Source of the DNA: Bog-756 sp963806455
Lineage (GTDB): Bacteria; Actinomycetota; Acidimicrobiia; Acidimicrobiales; RAAP-2
Direction of reading: 5' to 3'
NCBI GenBank assembly: GCA_963806455.1
Contig: CAWDXZ010000006.1
Span: 372,001 to 436,000 of the forward strand
Length of the DNA: 64,000 nucleotides
Below the pieces are notes generated by a model. It did not search any database. It was not told the origin of the DNA and saw only the letters and a list, made by a program, of their open reading frames with translations. A program made the translations under genes and the position numbers. This document shows, piece after piece, positions 17,037 through 26,282 of this stretch (within the stretch, counting starts at the first letter, position 1; each line of letters starts with the position of its first letter).

Positions 17037-18322
17037 CGTGCCGGACTCCGGGCCGAAAGGGCTTCGGCCCCACGGAAGGCGGCCGACTCCCCGAGGGTCT
17101 CCTCGATGCGTAGCAGCTGGTTGTACTTGGCCACCCGATCGGAGCGAGCGGGGGCACCCGTCTTGATCTGCCCGCAGTTGGTGGCGACGGCAAGGTCGGC
17201 GATGGAGGTGTCCTCCGTCTCGCCCGAGCGGTGCGACATGACGCAGGCATAGGCGGAGCGGGTGGCGAGCGACATCGTCCCGAAGGTCTCGGTGAGCGTT
17301 CCGATCTGGTTGACCTTGATCAGCACGGCGTTGGCCGTATGGCCCTCGATGCCCCGCCGCAGGCGCTCCTCGTTGGTCACGAACAGGTCGTCGCCGACCA
17401 GCTGCACGCGGTCGCCGAGCGCTTCGGTCAGGAGGTTCCAGCCATCCCAGTCGTCCTCGGCCATGGCGTCCTCGACCGACACGATCGGGTAGCGGTCGAC
17501 CAGGTCGACCCAGTACGCCACCATCTCGGACGGGGACAGGTTCCGGCCCTCGCCGGCCAGCACGTAGACCCCGTCCTTGTACAGCTCGCTGCTGGCCGGG
17601 TCCATGGCGAAGGCGATGTCGTCGCCGGGCGTGCGCCCGGTCGCCTCGACGGCCTCGACCAGGATCCGTATGGCGTCCTCGTTGGAGGGGAGGTCGGGGG
17701 CGAAGCCCCCCTCGTCGCCGACCGTGGTGGACAGGCCGCGCACCCGCAGCACGCCGGCCAGTGCATGGTAGGTCTCCACCCCCCACCGCAGAGCCTCCGA
17801 ATAGGAGGCCGCCCCCACCGGCATGATCATGAACTCCTGGAGGTCGATGGAGTTGTCGGCGTGGACGCCCCCGTTGATCACGTTCATCATCGGCACCGGC
17901 AGCACATGGGCATCGGACCCGCCGGCATACCGGAACAGGGGGAGGCCCAGCTCGGCGGCGGCGGACTTGGCCGTGGCCAATGAGACCCCGAGGATGGCAT
18001 TGGCCCCCAGACGGGACTTGTTGGGCGTGCCGTCCGCGTCGATCAGGGCCAGGTCGACGGCCCGCTGGTCGAGGGCCTCCATGCCCTGGAGGAGTGTGGC
18101 GATCTCGCCGTCGACGTTGGCCACGGCCCCGAGGACGCCCTTGCCGCCGTAGCGATCGTCACCGTCGCGCAACTCGACGGCTTCGAACGAGCCGGTCGAG
18201 GCACCCGACGGCACGATGGCCCGCCCCACCGCCCCCGACTCGAGGAGGACCTCGACCTCGACGGTGGGATTGCCGCGGGAATCGAGGACCTCGCGGCCGA
18301 TGACCTGTTCGATGGCGCTCAC
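17033..18322 (-). CDS. eno: Enolase
   Basis: 429 residues, the normal enolase length. VIGREVLDSRGNPTVEVEV is the start of the N-terminal domain, AIVPSGASTG carries the flexible loop, SVEDAMAEDDWDGW and LVGDDLFVTN hold metal ligands, and LIKVNQIGTLTET holds the catalytic Lys. SHRSGETED supplies the substrate-binding Ser-His. It converts 2-phosphoglycerate to PEP. GTG 18322 has AGGAGTG eight bases upstream, so I reject the 15-residue longer start. It heads the eno-ftsB-DUF501-ppx set. Confidence 0.97.
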   Translation of the reverse strand: MSAIEQVIGREVLDSRGNPTVEVEVLLESGAVGRAIVPSGASTGSFEAVELRDGDDRYGGKGVLGAVANVDGEIATLLQGMEALDQRAVDLALIDADGTPNKSRLGANAILGVSLATAKSAAAELGLPLFRYAGGSDAHVLPVPMMNVINGGVHADNSIDLQEFMIMPVGAASYSEALRWGVETYHALAGVLRVRGLSTTVGDEGGFAPDLPSNEDAIRILVEAVEATGRTPGDDIAFAMDPASSELYKDGVYVLAGEGRNLSPSEMVAYWVDLVDRYPIVSVEDAMAEDDWDGWNLLTEALGDRVQLVGDDLFVTNEERLRRGIEGHTANAVLIKVNQIGTLTETFGTMSLATRSAYACVMSHRSGETEDTSIADLAVATNCGQIKTGAPARSDRVAKYNQLLRIEETLGESAAFRGAEALSARSPAR

Positions 18323-18435
18323 GTGGCAGTCACTCCTGTTGCCGGTGAGGGAGAAGCTACCACCCACGACCCTGTGGACCTGGGAATTCTTCCGACGACC
18401 GATCCTGTCCCGGTGCCGGTCCGCCCCCCGGCCAC

Positions 18436-19854
18436 TCAGCCATGCGCCTCGACCGACCGCCGGAAGGCGGCATCCCTGGACCTGAGGGCCGTCTCCGGGT
18501 CGACGCCCAGGGTGCGCGCCAGGTTGACCACCGAGAACAACAGGACGCCGATCTCGGCGGCCTGTTCGGCCCGGCCACCCTCGCCGTCCACCGTCCGGTG
18601 CGCTGTCTCGTCACCGGTGACCGCCTCTGCCAGCCGGGCCACGCCGTCGCACACCCGGGCTGCCTCGTCGACCACATCCGGGAGCACCATGCCGACGGCC
18701 AGGGCCTTGCGCTGCAGCTTGGCCGCCAGGGCCAGGGCGGGAAGCGCAGCAGGAATGCCCTCGGTGACGCTGGTCCGGTTCTTCTCCGACAGCTTTCGCG
18801 TCTCCCAGTTGGCCGCCACCTCCCCGGGCGTGTCGGCCGGCACGTCCCCGAACACGTGGGGATGGCGGGAGACCAGCTTGTCGTGCACGCCGCGGGCCAC
18901 ATCGGCCAGGGTGAACCGCCCGGCTTCCGCCGCCAGCAGCGCATGGAAGTAGACCTGGAACAACAGGTCGCCGAGCTCCTCCTCGAGATGGGCCACAGCA
19001 TCCTCCTCGGGCCCGGCCTCGATGAGATCGGCGGCATCCACGGCGTCGATGGCCTCGAGCACTTCGTAGGACTCCTCCAGGAGATGGCGAGCCAGCGAGC
19101 CGTGGGTCTGTTCGCGATCCCACGGGCAGCGGCGGCGCAGGGTGTGCACCAGCTCGTCCAGTTGCACGAGCTCGGCCGCCACCGGGGCGGCGAGACGGGG
19201 GATCCACAGGGAGGTCAGGTGGTCGGGGTCGAACGAGCGGTCGAGCTCGTCCCAGGGCACCTCCCAGACCCGCTCGTCGGGGAGGCCCAGATGCCAGAGG
19301 ACGGTCACCGGCGTCGGGTCGACCGACTCCACCGAGAGCTTGATGTCGGACAGGACGGACCGGCTCCAGCACTGCGCCACCAGCAGAGGCCCATGCTCGC
19401 CGGCCGCGTCCACCGCAAACGACGCACCGTCGACCAGACGGATCCCCGAGGACACCGGGTCGACTCCCAGCCGGGCACAGGCGACGTCGACGAACGACAC
19501 CGCGGGGTGGACGCGCACGACGACCTCTCCGGCCCGCACGGCGGCGTGACCGGTCAACCGGGCCACGGACGCTTCGGCCACGGTCGGGGAGCCGGGCACG
19601 GCGTAGACGACACTCCCCGACTGCTTCGCCTCGGCGACCAGGTCGTCGGCCATCGATGCGTAGATGGCTCCGAACGTCTCCCCGCTCTCGTAGAGCGGGT
19701 CGAAGGTGCGGCCGGCCGGGACCGTCTCGGCCGACGGGTGGCGGCTCGTCCGGAGGATGACCACCGCGGCCCGCTCCAGGAGCTGGCGCGTCCCGGTGGT
19801 GATGAGCTCGGGCCCGGAAGGGCCGAGGCCGACCACGTCGATGGAAGGGATCAC
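18436..19854 (-). CDS. mazG: MazG pyrophosphohydrolase fused to tetrapyrrole-methylase-like domain
   Basis: 472 residues. Residues 1-215 are a tetrapyrrole-methylase fold (DVVGLGPSGPELITTGTRQLL, GSVVYAVPGSPTVAE). Residues about 235-470 are MazG: RRRCPWDREQTHGSLARHLLEE, then the E-E-x-x-E metal site and HLEEELGDLLFQVYFH. MazG hydrolyses non-canonical NTPs and influences ppGpp. The fusion is the YabN-type arrangement. Its ATG is 31 bases after the SurA-like gene, consistent with an mfd-surA-mazG operon. Confidence 0.93.
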   Translation of the reverse strand: MIPSIDVVGLGPSGPELITTGTRQLLERAAVVILRTSRHPSAETVPAGRTFDPLYESGETFGAIYASMADDLVAEAKQSGSVVYAVPGSPTVAEASVARLTGHAAVRAGEVVVRVHPAVSFVDVACARLGVDPVSSGIRLVDGASFAVDAAGEHGPLLVAQCWSRSVLSDIKLSVESVDPTPVTVLWHLGLPDERVWEVPWDELDRSFDPDHLTSLWIPRLAAPVAAELVQLDELVHTLRRRCPWDREQTHGSLARHLLEESYEVLEAIDAVDAADLIEAGPEEDAVAHLEEELGDLLFQVYFHALLAAEAGRFTLADVARGVHDKLVSRHPHVFGDVPADTPGEVAANWETRKLSEKNRTSVTEGIPAALPALALAAKLQRKALAVGMVLPDVVDEAARVCDGVARLAEAVTGDETAHRTVDGEGGRAEQAAEIGVLLFSVVNLARTLGVDPETALRSRDAAFRRSVEAHG

Positions 19855-19885
19855 CGGCCCGCCGGTCCCGTCCGGAGGGGCCGGA

Positions 19886-21079
19886 TCAACCGCTGCCGGC
19901 GCCCGGCGCGCTCGGAGATCCCGAGCCGGTGGCTCCCGGGACGAGGCCGGAGGAGGTACCTCCGCCCGGTGTCGAGGCGATCGACACCGCAGGCAGCAGG
20001 TACTTGTCGGGCGGACCGTGCGGGGGGGTGATGGCGAGGGCCTTCCATGTGCCGTACTCGGGGTCGACCGAGACGTCGGAGCGACGGGCGAAGGCCACGA
20101 TCTCCTTGCTCACACGGCTCACGTTGGCGGTGGCCTGCAGGAGCTCCTCCCGTACCACCGACCTCGCCGCCGACAGGGGCTCGACCGACTGGCTGGTGAC
20201 CTCGTAGATCACCCACCGGCCGGTGCTCTGGTCCTGCATGGGGGCGAGTGGCTGGCCGGCCGGCACGTTCTGCACCTGGAGGGCCTGCTCCACCTGGGTT
20301 TGGGTGAAGTTGCAGCCCAAGGCCCCGCCGTTGGGCGCGCTCTGGGCGTCGAGGGAGCTGGCCTTGGCCACCGTGGCGAAGGAGGAGCCGGCGTTGAGCT
20401 GGGCCAGCAGCTGCTGGGCGTGGGCCTGGGTGTCGGTGGCGATGTCGCTCACGCAGTCGAAGGTGAACTGCGGTTGGTTGGCGGCGTAGTACCTGGCGAC
20501 GGCGGCGTCGGACAGGTCGGCGCCCCGCGCCAGCAGCCGCTCGTCCACGGCCTCGTTGCGGACCTGCGCCTGGCGGACCGGGGACGGGAGGCCGGCCAGC
20601 AGCTGGGCCCCGGTGATGGCGCCACCGGTGGTGGTCTGGCACAACGAGAGGGTGCCCGATCCCTGCGACTGCTGGACCGCCGAGCTGATCTCGCCGTCGA
20701 GGATGGCCTGAAAGTCGGAGGTGGCCTTGGTCAGGTCGGACGAGGAGATGCTGATCCCCTGGGAGGTGGCGTACTGCTCCGCCAGCAGGTCGCCCACCAT
20801 CGGGTCGAGCACGGCGTCGGTGAAGGCCATCGTGTACGTGCCCGGACCTCCCGACCCCTGGGTGGCCTGGGTGGTGAGCTGGGGGTTCTGCAGTTGGAGG
20901 AGGCAACCACCGGCGGTCGTGGTCTCGAGGGTCCGCAACTCGGTGTTGAGGGTGGCAGTCGAGATGGTGGAGCCGTTGGCGGTGGCGGCCGGAGGGGTGA
21001 CATCGCAGGCGGAGGCCAGCACGCCGGCCGCGACGAGCCCGAGCGCGAGGGCCACAGCCCCGGGGAGTCGGCGATTCAC
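19886..21079 (-). CDS. SurA/PrsA-like peptidyl-prolyl isomerase lipoprotein
   Basis: 397 residues. A signal peptide ends in the lipobox LASAC (Cys26), so it is anchored to the outer face of the membrane. Residues about 28-220 are a SurA N-like helical chaperone module. Residues about 225-345 are a parvulin-like domain (QLLAQLNAGSSFATVAKAS and PMQDQSTGRWVIYEVTSQ). It probably folds secreted proteins. The tail is Gly/Ser/Pro-rich. It lies between mfd and mazG, the usual actinobacterial order. Confidence 0.88.
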   Translation of the reverse strand: MNRRLPGAVALALGLVAAGVLASACDVTPPAATANGSTISTATLNTELRTLETTTAGGCLLQLQNPQLTTQATQGSGGPGTYTMAFTDAVLDPMVGDLLAEQYATSQGISISSSDLTKATSDFQAILDGEISSAVQQSQGSGTLSLCQTTTGGAITGAQLLAGLPSPVRQAQVRNEAVDERLLARGADLSDAAVARYYAANQPQFTFDCVSDIATDTQAHAQQLLAQLNAGSSFATVAKASSLDAQSAPNGGALGCNFTQTQVEQALQVQNVPAGQPLAPMQDQSTGRWVIYEVTSQSVEPLSAARSVVREELLQATANVSRVSKEIVAFARRSDVSVDPEYGTWKALAITPPHGPPDKYLLPAVSIASTPGGGTSSGLVPGATGSGSPSAPGAGSG

Positions 21080-21130
21080 GGCGGCGATGCTACTGGGTGT
21101 GGCCGGGTCACCGGCTTCGGTCGGGGCCGC

Positions 21131-21630
21131 CTATCCCTCCGCCGGGACCAGCTCGCCGAGCAGCGTCACCAACCCGGGGGCGTATGTCCCACCGGGCTCG
21201 GACGGGGCCATCGGGACCAGCAGCCTTCGGAGATCGGGGTGGTAGGCGGCGCCGGGTGCGAGCCGCCGTAGGCGCACCTCGGCCGAGGCGGCCAGGGTGA
21301 CGGGCGAGAGCTTCACCGTCGCCCTCGGCCGGACCGAGCCGCCATGGCCGGAGGGTGCGAGGCCGCGGCCCGGCTGGTTCACCGACACGTCCGTGATGCC
21401 CAGTCGAAGGCATTCGACCCGCAGGCGGGCCACGTCGAGGAGGGCGGAGGCGGGAGCGGGGGGCGGCCCGAACCTGTCCTCCCACTCGGCCCGGACGTCG
21501 TCCACCTGGCCCATGGTGCGCACCCCGGTCAGGCGCCGGTAGGCCTCGAGGCGGACGTCCTCGGCTTCGACATAGCCGGGCGGCAGGTGGGCCGCGTCGG
21601 GCAGGTCGAGCGAGAGCTCGATGGGCTGGG
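21131..21630 (-). pseudogene. mfd: Out-of-frame 3' part of mfd (C-terminal domain D7)
   Basis: The last 166 or so codons of mfd lie in a different frame from the rest. The frame contains LSLDLPDAAHLPPGYVEAE, WEDRFGPPP and LARLRVECLRLGI-like sequence, which is the TRCF C-terminal domain. The switch is at about 21626-21630, where one base in a short C run is missing relative to an intact frame. It needs the upstream frame to make one protein of about 1,192 residues. Confidence 0.85.
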
Positions 21631-24600
21631 GCGCGGCTCCCCCTTGAGCTCGGAGACCGCCTCGGAGACCATCTGGACGTAGAGGTCGTAGCCGACGGCG
21701 GCGATGTGGCCCGACTGATCGCGGCCGAGCAGGTTGCCCGCCCCCCGGATCTGGAGGTCGCGGAGGGCGATCTTGAACCCCGAGCCCAGCTCGGTGTGGT
21801 CGCCGATGGTCCGCAGACGCTCGTAGGCCTGCTCGGTGAGCACCCGGTCGACCGGGTGGAACAGATAGGCGTAGGCGCGTTGGCCGGCCCGCCCCACCCG
21901 ACCCCGCAGCTGGTGGAGCTGGCCCAGCCCCAACAGGTCGGCCCGATCCACCACCAGGGTGTTGACGGTCGGCATATCGATGCCCGACTCGATGATGGTG
22001 GTGCACACCAGCACGTCGTAGCCGCCCTGCCAGAAGTCGAGGACCACCTGTTCGAGGGTTCCCTCGTCCATCTGCCCGTGGGCCACCGCCACCCGGGCCT
22101 CGGGGGCCATGCGCCGCACCCGCTCGGCCACGGCGTCGATGTCACGGACCCGGTTGTGGACGTAGAAGACCTGGCCCTCGCGCAGCAGCTCGCGGCGGAT
22201 GGCCTCGGATGCGGCCCCCTCGTCCAGCTCGCCCACGTGGGTCAGGATGGGGCGGCGGGCCGCCGGTGGGGTGTTCACCATGGAGAGGTCGCGGATGCCG
22301 GTGAGGGCCATCTCCAGGGTCCGGGGGATGGGGCTGGCGGTCAGGGTGAGCACGTCGACGCCCTCGGCCAGCGCCTTGATCGACTCCTTGTGCCCCACGC
22401 CGAAGCGCTGCTCCTCGTCCACCACCAGCAGGCCGAGCTTGCGGAAGGCCACATCCCCACCGAGCAGCCGGTGCGTGCCCACCACCACGTCGACCGATCC
22501 GTCGGCCAGGCCGTCGAGCACCACCTTGGCCTGGGCGTTGGTCAGGAACCGGCTGAGCAGCTCCACCCTCACGGGAAAAGGCGCGAAGCGGTCGGCGAAC
22601 GTCTGGAAGTGCTGGCTGGCCAACAGGGTGGTGGGCACCAGGACGGCCGCCTGGTACCCGTCCTGGACCGCCTTGAAGACGGCCCGGATGGCCACCTCGG
22701 TCTTGCCGAAACCGACGTCACCGCAGACCAGGCGGTCCATCGGCTGGGGCCGCTCCATGTCCGCCTTCACGTCCTCGATGGCCCGCAATTGGTCGGCGGT
22801 CTCGACGAAGGGGAACGAGGACTCGAGCTCGGCCTGCCACGGGGTGTCGGGCCCGAAGGCGTGGCCCTCGATCTCGAGCCGGCGCCGGTACAGGGCCACC
22901 AGTTCCTCGGCCACCTCGTGCACGGCGGCCCGGGCCCTGGAGCGGGCCCGCTGCCACTCGGACCCGCCCAGCCGGTTGACGGCGGGCGAGTCCCCGCCGG
23001 CGTAGGGGGTCAGCAGCTCGATCTGGTCCGTGGGCAGGTAGAGGCGGTCGGCGCCCCGGTACTCGAGCAGCAGGTAGTCGCGGGTGGCGCCCCCCATCGT
23101 CCGGGTGACCATGCCCCCGTAGACGGCGACCCCGTGCTGGCGGTGGACTACGAAGCTGCCCGGGGCGAGGTCGTCGAAGAACCCGTCGACCGGCCGGGCC
23201 CGGGTACGGGCCTGCCGGTGGGGACTGCGCCGGCCGGTGACGTCGGACTCGGCCAACACGGCCAGACGGGCCCCGGGCAGGACGAAGCCGCGATCGACGG
23301 CGGCCACCACGATGCGGGCACCGGGGCCGGTGAGGTCGACCGGGACCGGATGCTCGGAAGGCGGGCCTCCGTCCGGGATCGGAACAGAGCCGACCAGCGG
23401 GACGGTGACCCCCTCGTCGGCCAGGATGCCGGCCAGGCGTTCGGCTCCCCCCGGGGTGGACGTGCACAGCACGACGGCGTAGCCGGCCTCGACCAGAGCC
23501 GAGACCTGACCGGCCAGCCTCGAACCGTCCCCGAGGATCGGCTCCCATCCCCGGCTCTCCACCAGGGGGACGTCCGGCCCTTCCGCCGTCGGCACCAGCG
23601 AGACCACCCCGGCACCGGTATGGGCCAGCATGCGGTCGAAGGGGACATGGAGCCGGGGGGCCTCGGCGCCGGCCTCGAGCCCCCACGTCGACGCCAACGC
23701 GGCAGCCAGGGCCGCCTCCTCCTCCCGCAGCTCGGCCGCCCGGTCGCGGACCCGGCGGGGCTCGACCAGGACGACGAGGGCGTCGTCGCCGAGCAGGTCG
23801 GTGAGGAGCTCTTCGGATTCGGCCAGCCACGGGAGCCACGACTCCATGCCGTCGAACTGCCCCCCGTCGGCCAGGCGCTCCCACTGGTGGCGCCCCCATG
23901 GGGCCGACCCGACCAGCCCGGCCGCCCGCTTCTGCATGGTCTCGTCGGTCACCAGCTCGCGACAGCCGAACACCTCGACTCGTCCGAGGTCGCCGGTCGA
24001 CCGCTGGTCGGCCACGTCGAACCGGGTGAGCCTGTCGACCTCGTCGCCCCAGAGGTCGATGCGCACCGGCGCATCGGCGGTGGACGGGAACACGTCGACG
24101 ATCCCGCCCCGAACAGCCAGCTCACCGCGGTGCTCGACGATCGGCTCGCGCCGGTAACCCATGCCCACCAGCCGGCCCACCAGCTCGTCCAGCTCGAGCC
24201 GGTCGCCCCTCGCCACCACGACCGGGCGGGCGGCGGTGCGGAAGGGACCGAGGCGCTGCAAGACGGCCTTCACGGGTGCCACCACGATGCCGGGTGCCTC
24301 GCCATTGCCGGCCAGCTGCCACAGCAGCCGCAGCCGGTTCCCCATCGTCGAGACCTCGGGGCTCACCCGCTCGAAGGGAAGGGTCTCCCACGCCGGGAAC
24401 ACCTCGACCGGCGCCGTCCCGTCGACGGGGCCGCCGGCCGGGACGGAAGAGCCCGTGTCGACGGAGGGGTCGTCGTCGACGGAGGGGTCGGGGTCGACGA
24501 AGGCCTGGAGGTCGTGCGCCAGCTGGTCGGCGGCCGAACCGGTGGGGGTGATGACCAGCACCGGACGCCGGGTGCTGAGGCGGACCAACCCGGCCAGCAC

Positions 24601-24708
24601 GAAGGCCTGGGCCGGGGTCGCCACCGCCAAGGTGGCCCCGGGCGCGCCGATCACACGCGTCATCGCCGGCTCGTTGCGGAGCAGGGGGGGAAGCGAGCGG
24701 AGGCTCAC
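21529..24708 (-). CDS. mfd: Transcription-repair coupling factor Mfd, N-terminal 1,026 or so residues before a frameshift
   Basis: Mfd removes stalled RNA polymerase and recruits UvrA. The frame encodes the UvrB-like N-terminus, the CarD-like RNAP-interacting domain (DLAPGSFVVHRQHGVAVYGG), and the RecG-like helicase: VCGDVGFGKTEVAIRA (Walker A), LLVVDEEQRFGVGHKE (D-E-E-Q), LTLTASPIPRTLEMAL, and GQMDEGTLEQVVLDFWQG. After VSELKGEPRP it slips into nonsense that stops at 21529, while the true C-terminus continues in another frame to 21131. GTG 24708 is the probable start. A single missing C explains it, so sequencing error is as likely as mutation. Confidence 0.92.
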   Translation of the reverse strand: MSLRSLPPLLRNEPAMTRVIGAPGATLAVATPAQAFVLAGLVRLSTRRPVLVITPTGSAADQLAHDLQAFVDPDPSVDDDPSVDTGSSVPAGGPVDGTAPVEVFPAWETLPFERVSPEVSTMGNRLRLLWQLAGNGEAPGIVVAPVKAVLQRLGPFRTAARPVVVARGDRLELDELVGRLVGMGYRREPIVEHRGELAVRGGIVDVFPSTADAPVRIDLWGDEVDRLTRFDVADQRSTGDLGRVEVFGCRELVTDETMQKRAAGLVGSAPWGRHQWERLADGGQFDGMESWLPWLAESEELLTDLLGDDALVVLVEPRRVRDRAAELREEEAALAAALASTWGLEAGAEAPRLHVPFDRMLAHTGAGVVSLVPTAEGPDVPLVESRGWEPILGDGSRLAGQVSALVEAGYAVVLCTSTPGGAERLAGILADEGVTVPLVGSVPIPDGGPPSEHPVPVDLTGPGARIVVAAVDRGFVLPGARLAVLAESDVTGRRSPHRQARTRARPVDGFFDDLAPGSFVVHRQHGVAVYGGMVTRTMGGATRDYLLLEYRGADRLYLPTDQIELLTPYAGGDSPAVNRLGGSEWQRARSRARAAVHEVAEELVALYRRRLEIEGHAFGPDTPWQAELESSFPFVETADQLRAIEDVKADMERPQPMDRLVCGDVGFGKTEVAIRAVFKAVQDGYQAAVLVPTTLLASQHFQTFADRFAPFPVRVELLSRFLTNAQAKVVLDGLADGSVDVVVGTHRLLGGDVAFRKLGLLVVDEEQRFGVGHKESIKALAEGVDVLTLTASPIPRTLEMALTGIRDLSMVNTPPAARRPILTHVGELDEGAASEAIRRELLREGQVFYVHNRVRDIDAVAERVRRMAPEARVAVAHGQMDEGTLEQVVLDFWQGGYDVLVCTTIIESGIDMPTVNTLVVDRADLLGLGQLHQLRGRVGRAGQRAYAYLFHPVDRVLTEQAYERLRTIGDHTELGSGFKIALRDLQIRGAGNLLGRDQSGHIAAVGYDLYVQMVSEAVSELKGEPRPSPSSSRSTCPTRPTCRPAMSKPRTSASRPTGA

Positions 24709-24775
24709 CTCACCGAGGGTACCGGGGGGCGGTCACGCCACCGGCGGCGGCCCCCCCGGTCGGCCATGACCCTGG

Positions 24776-25447
24776 TCAACCGGAGCCGTTGACCCGGGTC
24801 ATGGCCCGGGACACGCCCTCGGCCACGATCAGCTCGACGGCGTCGGCCGCCTCTTCGACGGCTGCCGACAGCACCTGCCGCTCGGCCGGTCCGGGGCGCT
24901 TGAGCACGTAGTCGGCACCTGCCTGTCGGCCGGGCGGCTTGCCGATGCCCATCCGCACCCGCAGGTAGTCGTTGGTGTGCAGGTGGCTGTCGACCGATCT
25001 CAGTCCGTTGTTGCCGGCCGCGCCCCCGCCGGCTTTGACCCGCAGCCGGCCCGGGGGAAGGTCCAGCTCGTCATGGACGACGATGAGCCGCGATCCGGGG
25101 CCGGGCGCCGACCCGCCGGTGGGCGCCGGGCCACGACGGGCGGGGACGTCGATCCCGGCCCGCCGGGCCAGCGGGGCCACGGCCAAGCCGGACTCGTTCA
25201 TGTAGGTCTGGGGGATGGCCAGCATGACCGAGTGGCCGCCCAGCTCGACCTGGCACGCCGCGGCGTGGAGGCCCTTCTCGGGCCGCAGCCGGCCACCGTG
25301 GCGGGCGGCCAGCCGGGCGACGACCTCGGCCCCCACGTTGTGACGGGTGCCCTCGAACTCGGCACCGGGATTGCCCAGACCGACGACGAGGAATTCGGCC
25401 GCGGTCCCGGTGCGGGGACCGAGGCCGGGCCGCCGCCGGCGGAGCAG
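24776..25447 (-). CDS. pth: Peptidyl-tRNA hydrolase, probable CTG start
   Basis: Pth frees tRNA from peptidyl-tRNA that dropped off the ribosome. The catalytic set is complete: EFLVVGLGNPGAEF, TRHNVGAEVV (His), AIPQTYMNESG (Asn), IVVHDELDLP (Asp) and GNNGLRSV. The conserved N-terminus lies upstream of the first ATG, GTG or TTG in this frame (GTG 25336, inside the RHNVG motif), so that start cannot be right. The only room is between the rplY TAG (25451-25453) and GLGNPG. CTG 25447 has GAGGAG six bases upstream, overlapping the rplY end, and gives 223 residues. rplY, TAG and pth are in one frame. Confidence 0.9.
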   Translation of the reverse strand: MLRRRRPGLGPRTGTAAEFLVVGLGNPGAEFEGTRHNVGAEVVARLAARHGGRLRPEKGLHAAACQVELGGHSVMLAIPQTYMNESGLAVAPLARRAGIDVPARRGPAPTGGSAPGPGSRLIVVHDELDLPPGRLRVKAGGGAAGNNGLRSVDSHLHTNDYLRVRMGIGKPPGRQAGADYVLKRPGPAERQVLSAAVEEAADAVELIVAEGVSRAMTRVNGSG

Positions 25448-25450
25448 GGC

Positions 25451-26137
25451 CTACTCCTCGGAGGACGAGCCGGGAGGGGACTCGGACTCGCCACCGGTCG
25501 GCGGCGCGGCTTCCTCGCCGGCCTCGGCGGCCACGCCGCCCTCGGCCTCCGCCGCGGCCGCTTCCTCCTCGGTGACCTGCACCCGAGGGGGTTGCCCGGC
25601 CACGACGGTCGCCTCCATGTCGGTCTCGAGCTCCACCCCGGGCGGGATGGCGATGTCCGAGACGTGCAGGGAGCCGCCGATGACGAGCTCGGAGATGTCG
25701 ATGTCCACCGACGGCGGGATGTCGGCCGGCCGGGCCTTGATCTGCAGGGTGAACAGTTGCTGGTCGACGACGCCGTCGCCGTGCTGCACCTCGATCGCCT
25801 CGCCGACCAGGTTGACCGGGATCTCCGCCGAGATGACCTCGTCCCGCCGGACGATGAGGAAGTCGACGTGGCTCACCGTGTTCCGGACCGGGTGGTGCTG
25901 GATGTCCCGGGCCAGAGTCAGGTAGTTGTCGCTGCCGACCTCGAGCGACAGCAGGGTGTTGAGGCCGGCCTCGCCGGACAGGGCGATCTGGAAGTCCCGC
26001 GCTCCGACCGCGACCGGGATGGGATCGGCTCCGTGACCGTAGACGACGCCGGGGATCCAGCCCGACGCCCGCAGGCGACGCGCCGGCCGGGTACCGGTCT
26101 CGCGGCCGGACCGGGCGACAAGGGTGACTTCGGGCAT
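25451..26137 (-). CDS. rplY: 50S ribosomal protein bL25 (CTC family)
   Basis: 228 residues, the long CTC form. The N-terminal 5S rRNA-binding domain has ARRLRASGWIPGVVYGHG. The beta domain follows (VRNTVSHVDFLIVRRDEVI, PPSVDIDISELVIGGSLHV), and an acidic Glu/Ala-rich tail ends in SSSEE. Start ATG 26137 has GAGGAG seven bases upstream. It is followed in the same frame by pth, separated only by TAG. The rplY-pth order is common across bacteria. Confidence 0.95.
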   Translation of the reverse strand: MPEVTLVARSGRETGTRPARRLRASGWIPGVVYGHGADPIPVAVGARDFQIALSGEAGLNTLLSLEVGSDNYLTLARDIQHHPVRNTVSHVDFLIVRRDEVISAEIPVNLVGEAIEVQHGDGVVDQQLFTLQIKARPADIPPSVDIDISELVIGGSLHVSDIAIPPGVELETDMEATVVAGQPPRVQVTEEEAAAAEAEGGVAAEAGEEAAPPTGGESESPPGSSSEE

Positions 26138-26236
26138 GCGGGGACTCCTCGGGAGATGCCGACAACGAGGGCCGCGGTGACCCCGACCGACGCTGGGACC
26201 GTACCCGTCGCCGGGGGGCGCGGCTGACGGCGCACC

Positions 26237-26242
26237 ATGATA
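26237..26242 (-). promoter_or_regulatory. Candidate -10 (TATCAT) upstream of rplY
   Basis: TATCAT lies about 100 bases before the rplY ATG, with CTGACC about 15 bases upstream of it as a possible -35. TACGGT at 26198-26203 is an alternative. Both would leave a leader containing the GAGGAG ribosome site. Confidence 0.25.
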
Positions 26243-26282
26243 GACGAGCCCCTGCCTGGTCAGCCACCAGCAGGGCGATAGC

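Noticed and set aside
21706..24792. Plus-strand open frame of about 1,030 codons opposite mfd
   Set aside because: Antisense shadow of a conserved gene.
25336..25336. GTG 25336 as the pth start
   Set aside because: It lies inside the conserved T-R-H-N-V-G motif and would remove the GLGNPG strand and catalytic His.
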